NCBI GenBank assembly: GCA_028823345.1
Contig: JAPKBR010000021.1
Location: 1 to 58,751, forward strand
From: Planctomycetota bacterium
GTDB lineage: Bacteria; Planctomycetota; UBA1135; GCA-002686595
DNA length: 58,751 nucleotides
Direction of reading: 5' to 3'
How positions within the stretch are numbered: position 1 is the stretch's first letter; every line of letters begins with the position of its first letter. Below are positions 16,862 to 25,473 of the stretch, piece after piece. The notes below the pieces were generated by a model. The model was given only the letters and a program-made list of their open reading frames with translations. It was not told where the DNA came from and made no database searches. The position numbers and the translations under genes were made by a program.

Positions 16862-17604
16862 CCCATTGGATCATTGGAGACATTCACGGTTGTGCCCTTG
16901 AGTTGGCCCAATTGGTGCGGCAGATCAATCTGGGTCCTGAGGATCAGTTGCTGTCGGTGGGGGACCTGTTTCACCGGGGCCCGGACCCCATGGGTGTGAT
17001 CGAAGTCCTATCCAAGAGCAACGCGCGCTTCATCCTTGGCAACCACGAAGCCAAGGTTCTAGAGCGCTTTGATCTGGCACCCGCCAAATCTGATGGTTCG
17101 GATCGAGTGGAATTGCGCGAAGACTTTGGTGCCCTGTTGCCCGAGGATCTAGCGGGGGACGGCCGGCGCGCCCTTCTAGTCGAGCCCGAAGACTGCTCCG
17201 CGGTCTTGCGATTCTTACAGCAACACGATGGCTACTATCTTGAGCAGGGGCAACTCCCCGGGGCTAAGCCAACACCCGATGGCCGCTCCTGGTGCTTGGT
17301 TCACGCGGGTTTGACCCCCGGTGTTCACCCGGCCGATTCCTCACCCGTGGAATTGCACTCCATACGACGCCTCGAGGGTCGCGGCCGGCCTTGGTGGTAC
17401 GAGGTTTACCAAGGTCCGAACCTGGTGATTTTTGGACACACTCCTTCCAAGGTCCCGCGTCGTCGGATGGTGGACGGTCTACTGATGGCTTTGGGAATTG
17501 ACACTGCCTGTGTCTACGGGGGCAGCCTTAGTGCCTATGCCCCGGAACTCGACGAGTGGCAGCATGTGCCCTGCCAAAAGTCGGGTGGATACGCGCAACA
17601 GTGA
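16858..17604 (+). CDS. Calcineurin-like metallophosphoesterase (PPP family type)
   Basis: The 248-aa cytoplasmic protein opens MTHWIIGDIHGCALEL and has the PPP-family motif set: GDxHG, SVGDLFHRGPDP (GDxxxRG variant), LGNHEAK, the late LVHAGLTPG and FGHTPSK. Together these supply the dinuclear metal ligands. The size and motif spacing match bacterial serine/threonine phosphatases and ApaH/PrpE-like diadenosine tetraphosphatases; sequence alone does not separate the two. Translational coupling to the upstream cupin gene is implied by the 4-nt ATGA overlap. It ends four bases from the convergent polysaccharide export gene. Confidence 0.9.
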   Translation: MTHWIIGDIHGCALELAQLVRQINLGPEDQLLSVGDLFHRGPDPMGVIEVLSKSNARFILGNHEAKVLERFDLAPAKSDGSDRVELREDFGALLPEDLAGDGRRALLVEPEDCSAVLRFLQQHDGYYLEQGQLPGAKPTPDGRSWCLVHAGLTPGVHPADSSPVELHSIRRLEGRGRPWWYEVYQGPNLVIFGHTPSKVPRRRMVDGLLMALGIDTACVYGGSLSAYAPELDEWQHVPCQKSGGYAQQ

Positions 17605-17608
17605 CCGG

Positions 17609-18343
17609 TCAGTCTTCGTTGTAAAGCCGATCGTAGGCCAGAGCCAGCGAGGCGATTTGGCTCAGGGTCAGACCGATGCCCTGCAAGAACGGGGTGGCTT
17701 CTTCCTGGAAGCGATTGGCACCCGTGCGCGGAATGAAGACCATGTCCCCAGCCCTAATTTGCACCATACCGTCGGCTCCAGGTGTGTCCATGTTGAAGGG
17801 GATCACTTCGATTTCCTCTTGGTCGTGGCGGCGAATGACGACGCTCTGGGAACGGCGCGCACCGGGCAGGATCCGCCCCCCTTGGCTGGCTGCTTCAAGG
17901 GCCGTGGTGGGGCGGTCAAAGCTCTTGGGTCCGGGCTCGTCGATTGCGCCGAACAAAAAGTACTGGCGCGATACATAAGAGATGACCGAGAGACTCACGG
18001 AGGGGTTGCGCAGGGACTTGCCCAGGGCAGCTTCGATGGTCTTGGCTGCCTCCTGTGGCAACATGCCTGTAATCTTAACGGCGCCGGCCATGGGCACTCC
18101 CAGGGTGCCATCCGGGGCGATGCGCAGGCCGCCGGTGGGGCTGCTGATCTCGGGCTGCCCGATGACCACAAGGTGCACCAGGTCGTTGGGTCCGAGGGTG
18201 AAATCCGACCAATCCTCGTCCCAATGAGCGGTTTGTTGGTCGCTGGTGGACTGGGGTAATTCGGGTGCTTGGCAGGAAAAGAGGGCGAGGGCAGCGAGAA
18301 TGGAGCAGATCGAGGATCCGGGTCTTGAATTGCGGCTTTGCAT
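17609..18343 (-). CDS. Polysaccharide biosynthesis/export lipoprotein (Wza-like)
   Basis: ATG 18343 gives MQSRNSRPGSSICSILAALA with a lipobox at LFSC and an AAGGA-like ribosome site just upstream. An ATG 11 codons earlier would lengthen the n-region. The poly-export domain follows (LGPNDLVHLVVIGQPEI, RIAPDGTLGVPMAG, ISYVSRQYFLFGAID), then an SLBB-like unit ending IRAGDMVFIPRTGANR. At ~244 aa it is a short Wza/KpsD-type outer-membrane export protein with one SLBB. The C-terminal segment (FLQGIGLTLSQIASLALAYD) is hydrophobic and could be a short membrane helix. It is divergent from a sugar transferase, consistent with exopolysaccharide or capsule assembly. Confidence 0.9.
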   Translation of the reverse strand: MQSRNSRPGSSICSILAALALFSCQAPELPQSTSDQQTAHWDEDWSDFTLGPNDLVHLVVIGQPEISSPTGGLRIAPDGTLGVPMAGAVKITGMLPQEAAKTIEAALGKSLRNPSVSLSVISYVSRQYFLFGAIDEPGPKSFDRPTTALEAASQGGRILPGARRSQSVVIRRHDQEEIEVIPFNMDTPGADGMVQIRAGDMVFIPRTGANRFQEEATPFLQGIGLTLSQIASLALAYDRLYNED

Positions 18344-18652
18344 GTTCCTTCGTGTAGCGGGAAGAGTGGTTTTCATTCTGACGGGACGCGGCTTAGATTC
18401 GCAGCTTGCCGGAAAGGTGATGTGGTCTCTTCCTCATTGCATCCGAGCGTACTCGATTGGGGGGTGCAACTGAAAACTTCCCGCCGCTGGGAATGGGGGT
18501 TCCTTCTCTTCGAAAAACTGCCCCGTTGATGCCCCTATGTACGGAGTTGAAGAGGAGCCCAGTTGTGGGTACCCTGCAAACCTTGGCTCCTCGTTCCGCT
18601 TCGCAACTCCAGTCCTGAATGAGCCAAAGGTTTGTCCTATTACAAGAATAAG
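18344..18652. promoter_or_regulatory. Divergent intergenic region with nested inverted repeats
   Basis: This 309-bp stretch separates the divergently read export lipoprotein and sugar transferase genes and must hold both promoters. An 8-bp perfect inverted repeat, GAGGAGCC (18552-18559) with GGCTCCTC (18585-18592), encloses the 8-bp palindrome GGGTACCC (18567-18574). The pair lies 60 bp before the transferase ATG and could form a structured leader or a repressor site. No gene is seen. Confidence 0.4.
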
Positions 18653-19525
18653 ATGACCCTGGCTTCGCCCCTCAATCACACCGTGACCAAGCACCTCGCT
18701 CAGCCCTCTCGTCGGGGCACGACTCGCCGCATTAAGATGGGAGATATCCCTAGGAATGCCGATCCTGTCCCCTTGGCTCAAGGGCCGTCCCTTTCATCTC
18801 CCCGGCCTCCGCGCTGTGGGAGTCTTTACTACCGGGTCGCTCGGCCGATCTTCGGTGCCCTTCTGACCATTGCGCTGGCGGTTCCGGTGACGGTGGTGGG
18901 GGTTCTCGTCGCTTTTGCAGTTGCAGTGGATTTTGGTAACCCCTCCAAGATTTTCTTTGCCCAAATGCGCATGGGCCTTGGAGGTAAGCCTTTCACCATT
19001 TGGAAATTCCGCACCATGGGTGATTCTGGTAATGATCACTTCGGCTCTTGGCAAGAGGGTGAGGAAGACGATCGCGTTACTCGCCTTGGGAGGATTCTTC
19101 GACGTAGCCACCTCGACGAGCTTCCGCAGCTTTGGAACATCATCTGCGGAGACATGGCTTACATCGGCCCCCGTCCAGAGATGCTTGAGGTGCACGATTG
19201 GGCCTGCAGGTCCGTGCCCGGTTTCGATGCGCGCCTTTGGGTCAAGCCCGGGATTACCGGTCTTGCGCAACTAAGCCAAGGTTATGTGGGCAGCGATGTT
19301 GCCGCCTACGAGAACAAGTTAGAGGCGGATCTTGAGTACCTCAGCAGGTTGAACCTTGTTCAGGACCTATGGATCTTTTGTCGCACTCCTATTTGGATGT
19401 TGCGCCTGCGCGGTTGGCGTCCTGAACCAGCGATGGTGTTGGAGCCCGTCAGGGCATTGCTGCCGAAAATTGCGACTCGTGTTCGGCGCCCAGCGTTGAA
19501 AAAGGAAATCACTCGGACATCCTGA
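18653..19525 (+). CDS. Bacterial sugar transferase (undecaprenyl-phosphate sugar phosphotransferase)
   Basis: The 290-aa protein has the catalytic core of WcaJ/WbaP C-terminal domains: one membrane segment (LLTIALAVPVTVVGVLVAFA), then FFAQMRMGLGGKPFTIWKFR, the RSHLDELPQLWNII motif and IGPRPE, then WVKPGITGLAQL. Such enzymes transfer a sugar 1-phosphate to undecaprenyl phosphate to start exopolysaccharide or O-unit synthesis at the cytoplasmic face. ATG 18653 is used; TTG 18632 and ATG 18737 are alternatives because the first ~45 residues are not conserved. It faces away from the Wza-like gene, but no polymerase, flippase or tyrosine kinase is in the window. Confidence 0.92.
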   Translation: MTLASPLNHTVTKHLAQPSRRGTTRRIKMGDIPRNADPVPLAQGPSLSSPRPPRCGSLYYRVARPIFGALLTIALAVPVTVVGVLVAFAVAVDFGNPSKIFFAQMRMGLGGKPFTIWKFRTMGDSGNDHFGSWQEGEEDDRVTRLGRILRRSHLDELPQLWNIICGDMAYIGPRPEMLEVHDWACRSVPGFDARLWVKPGITGLAQLSQGYVGSDVAAYENKLEADLEYLSRLNLVQDLWIFCRTPIWMLRLRGWRPEPAMVLEPVRALLPKIATRVRRPALKKEITRTS

Positions 19526-19532
19526 CGCGTCC

Positions 19533-20072
19533 CTAGAGAGACCACCTCAAGGTGTAGGTGATGCGTGGGATAAAGTGCAGATCGTCGAGTCCGGTGGTCT
19601 CACGCCCGGCGATGATCAATCCAATGCCCGGGCCGATGCTCATACGCTCGCTGATCGTGGTCATCAGGCCCCAGCTGCCATAGATGCCAAGGTAGTCCCC
19701 TTGATCTTGGACGATGTTGGGGAACTCGCCCGCGCGGAACCAGGTGACTCCGGCAGAGAGGTTCCACTCCCGATGACCGTCTACGCTCCAGCGTCGGCTG
19801 ATCCCTAGTTCCATTTGGGAAACGCTGCCTGCAGAGGGATTGCCGTCGTCGTGCAGCAGCTCGTCATCCCAGGGCTGGTAATGGCCCTGGAGATCCACCG
19901 TATAAGCCCGATTTGCATTGCGAGTCATGACTTGGGAACCGCCCATGGTGACGCCGATGTTGGGGAAAACCGAAAGACCCCCGTTGACGGTTAGGTCGCC
20001 GGCTTGGGGGGAAACGGCGCTGCAAGCGCTGAGCAGCAGGGCGAGGAGTGTCGAGTGAAAGATTGGGCGCAT
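19533..20072 (-). CDS. Small outer-membrane-like lipoprotein, hypothetical
   Basis: The 179-aa product from ATG 20072 starts MRPIFHSTLLALLLSACSAV with lipobox LLSAC. The remainder alternates hydrophobic and polar residues (YTVDLQGHYQPW, MELGISRRWSVDG, EWNLSAGVTWFRAG, MSIGPGIGLIIAG) and ends with ITYTLRWSL, an aromatic-ended strand typical of outer-membrane beta-barrels. A small barrel anchored near the sugar transferase could take part in polysaccharide export, but that is only inference. It converges with the transferase with 7 bp between stops. A further 48 codons are open upstream but lack signal character. Confidence 0.72.
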   Translation of the reverse strand: MRPIFHSTLLALLLSACSAVSPQAGDLTVNGGLSVFPNIGVTMGGSQVMTRNANRAYTVDLQGHYQPWDDELLHDDGNPSAGSVSQMELGISRRWSVDGHREWNLSAGVTWFRAGEFPNIVQDQGDYLGIYGSWGLMTTISERMSIGPGIGLIIAGRETTGLDDLHFIPRITYTLRWSL

Positions 20073-20130
20073 ACTTGGGTGCTTGGGCGCTATCGGCCGA
20101 GGCGCTCGCACCTTATCCTGTGCCTTGCCC

Positions 20131-23118
20131 ATGCGAAACATCTCCCTTCCTTCACTTACTAGTTTCCTTTTCATTGTCGCCATTCTGGGGCTTGAGCCCG
20201 CTTGGGGGTCGAGCACCTGCCCCAGCCCTCAGCAAGCCTCTCTCACATCTGAGCCCGTTTGGATTTGGGGTCCGCGTGACCCCGATGAGTACAAAGAGGT
20301 CTGGCTGCGCAAGCGCTTCACGGTTCCCGAATCCATCGAGGGAGCGGTACTTTTTGGGACCATGGACAACACGGGCAATGTATTCATCGATGGGGAGCTG
20401 ATGGCACACGCTCCTGATTGGACAAAGCCTTTTGAGCGGTCGGTTAAGTTGACCCCTGGCGATCACATGATTGCTATTCGCGCGCAAAACAAGGGCGGCC
20501 TGGCGGGTGTGTTCTTACGCTTGACCATGGATCTAGGCGAAGGTCAAACGCAAGTCATCGGCAGCGACACCAGTTGGCGGGTCGTCGACATGGCCAAGTT
20601 CCTGGGGGGCAGCCAGGCCTGGAAGGACCTGGATTTTAATGATGAACTCTGGATTGATCCCGTGTCCCTTGGTGCTTGGGGCAGCGAGCCCTGGGGCACT
20701 CCGGCTGTGGCGGGGGATGGATCGCCGGTGCGTACGCTTTCGGCGGAGAATGTCTGGGTCCCCGAGGGTTTTCAGATCGAGTTGCTACACGTGGTGGATC
20801 CCGACACCCAGGGATCATGGGTCAGCATATGCAGCGATGGCATGGGCTCGCTTTACACCAGCGATCAATATGGATCCCTCTGGAAGGTCCGACCTCAAGC
20901 GGTAGGGTCAGATGACGCGCCAACAATTCAGCGCGTTCCAGTGGAGATTGGTTCGGCCCAGGGCCTGTGTTGGGCATTTGGGAAACTCTATGTGGTGGTG
21001 GGCAATGGGAAGGAGGGGCTGTATGTGGTCAGCGACACGGACGGGGACGGGGAACTGGATGATGTCCGCAAGTTGAGCACGTTTGGTTCGGGAGGAGAAC
21101 ACGGGCCCCATGGGATCGTGCTTGATCCCGACGGGGAGTCCCTTTGGATCGTGGGTGGCAATCATCTCCCGGTGCCCACGCCGGCGGCCCGCGTGCACCC
21201 GGCTCCGGTATGGGGCGAGGACCAGCTCTTGACGCGTCTTCCCGATGGGAACAATCACGCCCGGGGCAAAATGGCCCCCGGTGGGTGGGTTGTGCGCACG
21301 GATCCTGAAGGCACCAAGTTTGATCTTTTTGCCATCGGCATGCGCAATGCCTATGACCTAGCCTTTTCACCTTCGGGGGAATTGTTCACCTTTGACTCTG
21401 ACATGGAATGGGATGTGGGTTTGCCTTGGTATCGGCCGACCCGCGTTTTGCACCTGGTGTCCGGGGCTGAGTACGGCTGGCGCAATGGCAGTGGGAAGTG
21501 GCCGGCCCATTATGAAGATTCTCTACCGGGAATTTTGGACATGGGAATTGGTTCACCCACGGGGGTGACCTTCCTGACGGACGCGCTCTTTCCGGGACCT
21601 TGGCGCAACGCATTCTTGGTGGGGGATTGGGCCTACGGAACGGTCCACGCGGTGTTCATGGAGCCGAATGGAGCGAGCTTCTCCGCTAGATCCGAAGTCT
21701 TCGTTCAGGGCAAGCCTTTCCCCGTGACTGACATGGTTGTGGCGGAGGATGGCGCGCTTTACATCACCACCGGCGGTCGACGTAGTCGCAGTGGGCTCTA
21801 CCGCATCAGCAGCGGTCAGGCTGTGGGGCCGCGGCCGGAGATTAGAGAGCCTGGAGCGTTGGCTTTGGAGAGAATCCAGATCGAACAAAACCATGGGCGG
21901 GAGCCTGTAACCTCTAGCGCGGCGCTGTTGGAGTCCTTGGGGTCGCAGGATCGTTTCGTGCGGCATGCTGCGCGGGTGGCTCTGGAACAGGCGCCCCCCG
22001 AGACTTGGGGGGAAAACGGCTTGTCCCATCAGAACTCATTGGTTGTTGCGGGCACCGTGATGGCTCTGGCCCGTTGCGCTCCTGACCAATGGAAGGCTCC
22101 GAGCCTTGCAGCATTGGCCCGTGCTTGGGATTCAGCAATCGCCACGGATATCACCGAGGGCGCGCACCTACGCGCCTTGCAATTGCTTTCCATCCGCTGG
22201 GGGCTGCCCAGTGAGGATCAACAACAGTCTTGGAACAAACGCTTGTCCCTGCGTTGGGGAGCCAGCGGGGGCGAGCTAGACCAGGATCGGCTGCGCTTGC
22301 TGGTGGCACTTGGTGAACCGCGAGCGGTGCCTTTGGCTTTGAAGAAGCTTCTGGAGGCCGCAGCCGGCGACGAGGCCCTCTTCTATGCGTTTGTGTTGCT
22401 TGACGCGAAGCAGGGCTGGACCATGGAGCATCGACGATCTTGGTTCACTTGGATGGGGACCCGTGGATTGGAACTCCCTGGGGGCAGGAGCCTGGAAAAT
22501 TATGTGCGCAATCTGCGCACGGAGGCCGCTACTCGCTTGACCGATGGGGAACGTCAATCCCTAGCGGGGGTCCTGCAACTGGAACCGGAGATGAAGGCGG
22601 TCGCCGTTGAGGCAACCTTCGTCAACGCCTGGCTGGATGAGGAACTGCGTCCGCGTCTTGATCAGATTTTGGCGGGCCGTAACTTTGAACAGGGGCAGCG
22701 GGCCTTTACCAAAGCGCGTTGCATGGAGTGCCACCGAATGGCGGGGGAGGGCGGATCCACAGGGCATGACTTGACCGGTGTGGCCAGTCGCTTCACCCGG
22801 GAGGACTTGCTGGATTCGATTCTTGAGCCCTCGAAAGAGATCTCCGACCAATACCAGGATTACGAGATCCTCACCACGGACGGAATTCTCCTTGTGGGTA
22901 ATATTGAGGGACGTACGGTGGACACGGTCACGCTGCGCACTCAACCTCCTGCGGAGGTGCTGCATGAGATCCATGTGGACGATATCGAAATCCAACGGCC
23001 CCATCCCCTGTCGCGCATGCCCGCTGGACTGCTGAACGTGCTGACTATGGACGAGGTTCTCGATCTGCTGGCGTACACTCTCTCCGGCGCGGATTCCTCG
23101 TCGCTGTACTTCCAGTGA
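20131..23118 (+). CDS. PVC-type propeller protein with C-terminal cytochrome c
   Basis: The 995-aa secreted protein begins MRNISLPSLTSFLFIVAILG. Residues ~30-195 are a galactose-binding-like sandwich (VFIDGELMAHAPDWTKPFER). A sorbosone/glucose-dehydrogenase-like propeller spans ~205-580 (WVPEGFQIELLHVV, GPHGIVLDPDG, AIGMRNAYDLAFSPSGELF). Helical HEAT-like repeats occupy ~600-840. The last domain is a monohaem cytochrome c with CMECH at residues 864-868 and a probable distal Met in SRMPAGLL. The whole matches the PVC-type haem-binding architecture abundant in planctomycetes, probably periplasmic dehydrogenases that pass electrons to the c haem. The stop overlaps the M64 peptidase start (TGATG). 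Confidence 0.93.
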   Translation: MRNISLPSLTSFLFIVAILGLEPAWGSSTCPSPQQASLTSEPVWIWGPRDPDEYKEVWLRKRFTVPESIEGAVLFGTMDNTGNVFIDGELMAHAPDWTKPFERSVKLTPGDHMIAIRAQNKGGLAGVFLRLTMDLGEGQTQVIGSDTSWRVVDMAKFLGGSQAWKDLDFNDELWIDPVSLGAWGSEPWGTPAVAGDGSPVRTLSAENVWVPEGFQIELLHVVDPDTQGSWVSICSDGMGSLYTSDQYGSLWKVRPQAVGSDDAPTIQRVPVEIGSAQGLCWAFGKLYVVVGNGKEGLYVVSDTDGDGELDDVRKLSTFGSGGEHGPHGIVLDPDGESLWIVGGNHLPVPTPAARVHPAPVWGEDQLLTRLPDGNNHARGKMAPGGWVVRTDPEGTKFDLFAIGMRNAYDLAFSPSGELFTFDSDMEWDVGLPWYRPTRVLHLVSGAEYGWRNGSGKWPAHYEDSLPGILDMGIGSPTGVTFLTDALFPGPWRNAFLVGDWAYGTVHAVFMEPNGASFSARSEVFVQGKPFPVTDMVVAEDGALYITTGGRRSRSGLYRISSGQAVGPRPEIREPGALALERIQIEQNHGREPVTSSAALLESLGSQDRFVRHAARVALEQAPPETWGENGLSHQNSLVVAGTVMALARCAPDQWKAPSLAALARAWDSAIATDITEGAHLRALQLLSIRWGLPSEDQQQSWNKRLSLRWGASGGELDQDRLRLLVALGEPRAVPLALKKLLEAAAGDEALFYAFVLLDAKQGWTMEHRRSWFTWMGTRGLELPGGRSLENYVRNLRTEAATRLTDGERQSLAGVLQLEPEMKAVAVEATFVNAWLDEELRPRLDQILAGRNFEQGQRAFTKARCMECHRMAGEGGSTGHDLTGVASRFTREDLLDSILEPSKEISDQYQDYEILTTDGILLVGNIEGRTVDTVTLRTQPPAEVLHEIHVDDIEIQRPHPLSRMPAGLLNVLTMDEVLDLLAYTLSGADSSSLYFQ

Positions 23119-24503
23119 TGCCCGCCCTGTTGATTCTCATGGCCTTGGCTTGCGCTGGGCTGGACACTCCCGATGAGGCCTTTGCTAAGGCCGAGGGCTA
23201 CGCGCGCAAGCTGCAATTCAAAGGGGCTCAGGTGGCTTACACGCGTCTCGCGCGGGCGCACCCTGAAACGGCAGCGGGCCGCTTGGCCGCCCAGCGCAGT
23301 CAACCGAGTGCGTTCTTGGGTTGGGATTGGGTGTTGCACAACGGCGACTCCGCCAACCGCATCGACATTGTCTTGATGGGCGAGGGCTACCAGCTTGGCG
23401 AGATGAAGGGCTTTGTCAAACTTGCAGAAGACGTACCAGGCTTCTTCGCACGAAACCGGTTGCTCGGGGCCTACAGCACCTACTTCAATTTTGTGCGAGC
23501 GGATCTGGTCAGCGCCGACAACGGGGTAGACGGGTTTGGCCGTGATTATGACACGGCCTTGAATGGCCGCACCCTGAACACCAATGCTGGCCACGTGGGC
23601 ATCGACACCAAAGCTGCCTGGGATATGTTGCGCCAGTTGCCAGAACATGATGGCCAAGCAATTGTCTTTGTGCGCAACGGAGTCCTGGGCACGGGCGGCG
23701 GCGGGATTGCGACCATTGGCGGCAAGAACATCAAGACTGCCGTACATGAGTTCGGCCATTCATTCGGGGGCTTGGGCGACGAGTACGCCACGGAAACCCA
23801 CAAGCGTGGCTCTCCTCGACGGGGCATCAACGTGACCAATGATGGGGATCCCAAAAAGGCGCCCTGGGCCCACTTCATCGAGGCCAAGATCCGCCGTGTT
23901 GGAATGTACGAGGGCGCTTCGGGCCAAGTGCGCGGGGCTTGGAAACCCACTTCCAGCGGCTGCATTATGGAGTCTGGCGAGTTCTTCTGTCCGGTTTGCA
24001 CCGAGGCCCTGATTCTGCGCATGTACTCGGTCCTCGACCCGATCGATGCCAGCAGTCCTGTGGCGCACCCGCGTCAGTCTAAAAAAGAACTGGTACTGAC
24101 TGCGGACGGCCTAGAGTTCAGCGTTCAGCCCCTGCGGCCCACGACCCACCAGTTGGATGTGGATTGGTATGTGTTGCCCGAGCGGGAGGCGCCTCTGGGC
24201 GCCCCCAACCCTGACCGCGCCAGTGCTCGGCGCTACACCAAGAAACAAGCTGGCCAGAGGCGGCAGCCCGGGCGCTTGCCTCTGATGAAGACCAAGCCCT
24301 GGCGTGCCAAGCGATCCGCGCGCACGGGGGCAAGTGTCTTGAAGCTGAAGCTCTCTAAGTTGGAGCCCGGGCGTTATCGCGTCATTTGCCGGGTCAAGGA
24401 CAGCACTCAGCCCCGGGGGGAACGCAAGCCCTTGGTGATCAAGGACTCTGGCGGCCTCTTGGAAAGCGAGCGTGCCTGGTGGGTACGCGTCCCTGAAGAG
24501 TGA
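23118..24503 (+). CDS. M64-family (IgA-peptidase-like) zinc metallopeptidase
   Basis: The 461-aa product carries the M64 zinc signature HEFGHSFGGLGDEY (His210, Glu211, His214), plus the family segments IDIVLMGEGYQ near the N-terminus, YFNFVRADLVSADNGVDGFG, and a cysteine pair in CIMESGEFFCPVC. The N-terminus MPALLILMALACAG is a signal peptide, possibly a lipobox at LAC. M64 peptidases cleave proteins outside the cell. ATG 23118 shares its A with the stop of the propeller/cytochrome gene, so the two are translationally coupled. GTG 23115 is an alternative start. The last ~140 residues form a basic, probably beta-rich domain (LKLKLSKLEPGRYRVICRV). Confidence 0.92.
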   Translation: MPALLILMALACAGLDTPDEAFAKAEGYARKLQFKGAQVAYTRLARAHPETAAGRLAAQRSQPSAFLGWDWVLHNGDSANRIDIVLMGEGYQLGEMKGFVKLAEDVPGFFARNRLLGAYSTYFNFVRADLVSADNGVDGFGRDYDTALNGRTLNTNAGHVGIDTKAAWDMLRQLPEHDGQAIVFVRNGVLGTGGGGIATIGGKNIKTAVHEFGHSFGGLGDEYATETHKRGSPRRGINVTNDGDPKKAPWAHFIEAKIRRVGMYEGASGQVRGAWKPTSSGCIMESGEFFCPVCTEALILRMYSVLDPIDASSPVAHPRQSKKELVLTADGLEFSVQPLRPTTHQLDVDWYVLPEREAPLGAPNPDRASARRYTKKQAGQRRQPGRLPLMKTKPWRAKRSARTGASVLKLKLSKLEPGRYRVICRVKDSTQPRGERKPLVIKDSGGLLESERAWWVRVPEE

Positions 24504-24526
24504 GGCCTCCCCGGAAAAGGACCCAC

Positions 24527-25336
24527 CTAGTTGGCGGTGATGGTTAGGCCGCCCGAGGACCGCAGGTCCACAGAGTATCGGCCTCCGGGCCTAGCCTCGA
24601 TCCAGGGAGCTTCCCCATGCATGGCGCGCACCCCTTTTTCCGCCGCCGCCTCAGGGTCATTGGCATAGTCCCAAAAGCTGCTCCATAGTTCATCGAACCA
24701 GGGATCGATCGTGTCCCCTTGGGCATAGGGATGGGGCCGCTGGCCTACCGTATCGATGGGCTGACCCTCGGCGGCTGGGGTGTTCTCACCGAACATTTTG
24801 CTAAAAATACAGACGCTTGTCCCGCGCAAGGCGTCGCCCCCTTCCACGAAGGTGTCGTCGAACTTGATGACCAGGGACTCGAGGTAAACGCGAGTTCCCT
24901 CCACGGTGAATTCTTGGCCCGGACCTATGGGGTTGCCCCCCGCATCCAGCTCAATGAAGCGAACCCGGGTCAGGGTCTTCTGTGGATCTGCTGGGTCGGG
25001 ACCCTGCTCGATGACTTCGATACGTGCTGCACGATGGTTGATCTTGAGCAACAGCCGAGCCGCTTCAGACTGCTTGCGTAGGCTCTCGCTCTCCGCCAAT
25101 TCAGCGGTCAGGGTGGTTATCTGGCGGGCACGGGTTTGCAATTCCTCATCCATGACCCGCATGCGTGCTTGCCCCGACTTGAGATCCTGTTCGAGGGTCT
25201 CGACTTGTTCCTGGCTCACGGCAAGTGCGATCTCGCTCCCCTTGATTTCGCTGCGCAAGAAAAGAGTCCACCAGCCAGCAATACTGGTCAGGGAACCAAG
25301 GATGAGAATGATGGCAACGCGGTAAATTGTGGACAC
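24527..25336 (-). CDS. Hypothetical single-pass membrane protein with coiled coil
   Basis: This is not a family I recognise. From GTG 25336 the product starts MSTIYRVAIILILGSLTSIA (TM helix). A ~75-residue heptad-rich coiled coil follows (SQEQVETLEQDLKSGQARMR ... ELAESESLRKQSEAARLLLK). A globular half follows (IEVIEQGPDPADPQKTLTRV, RVYLESLVIKFDDTFVEGGD), and the C-terminus has a tryptophan-rich stretch (WFDELWSSFWDYANDP). The frame is open 17 codons further up, to a GTG at 25387. The topology suggests an inner-membrane anchor with a periplasmic coiled coil. It lies tail to tail with the M64 gene and head to head with a sulfatase-fold gene. Confidence 0.78.
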   Translation of the reverse strand: MSTIYRVAIILILGSLTSIAGWWTLFLRSEIKGSEIALAVSQEQVETLEQDLKSGQARMRVMDEELQTRARQITTLTAELAESESLRKQSEAARLLLKINHRAARIEVIEQGPDPADPQKTLTRVRFIELDAGGNPIGPGQEFTVEGTRVYLESLVIKFDDTFVEGGDALRGTSVCIFSKMFGENTPAAEGQPIDTVGQRPHPYAQGDTIDPWFDELWSSFWDYANDPEAAAEKGVRAMHGEAPWIEARPGGRYSVDLRSSGGLTITAN

Positions 25337-25473
25337 GGGGGTGATTCCTCTGGCTTCAACATAGGGCTTACCAAGGGTCCCATCCACAGCGGAGTCGAGT
25401 CCCTGCGGAGCTTGGCAGATTCATGCTCTCTCACCCCTTGCGGCGGGTGCAGGCTCTGGGGCATGCTGATCCC

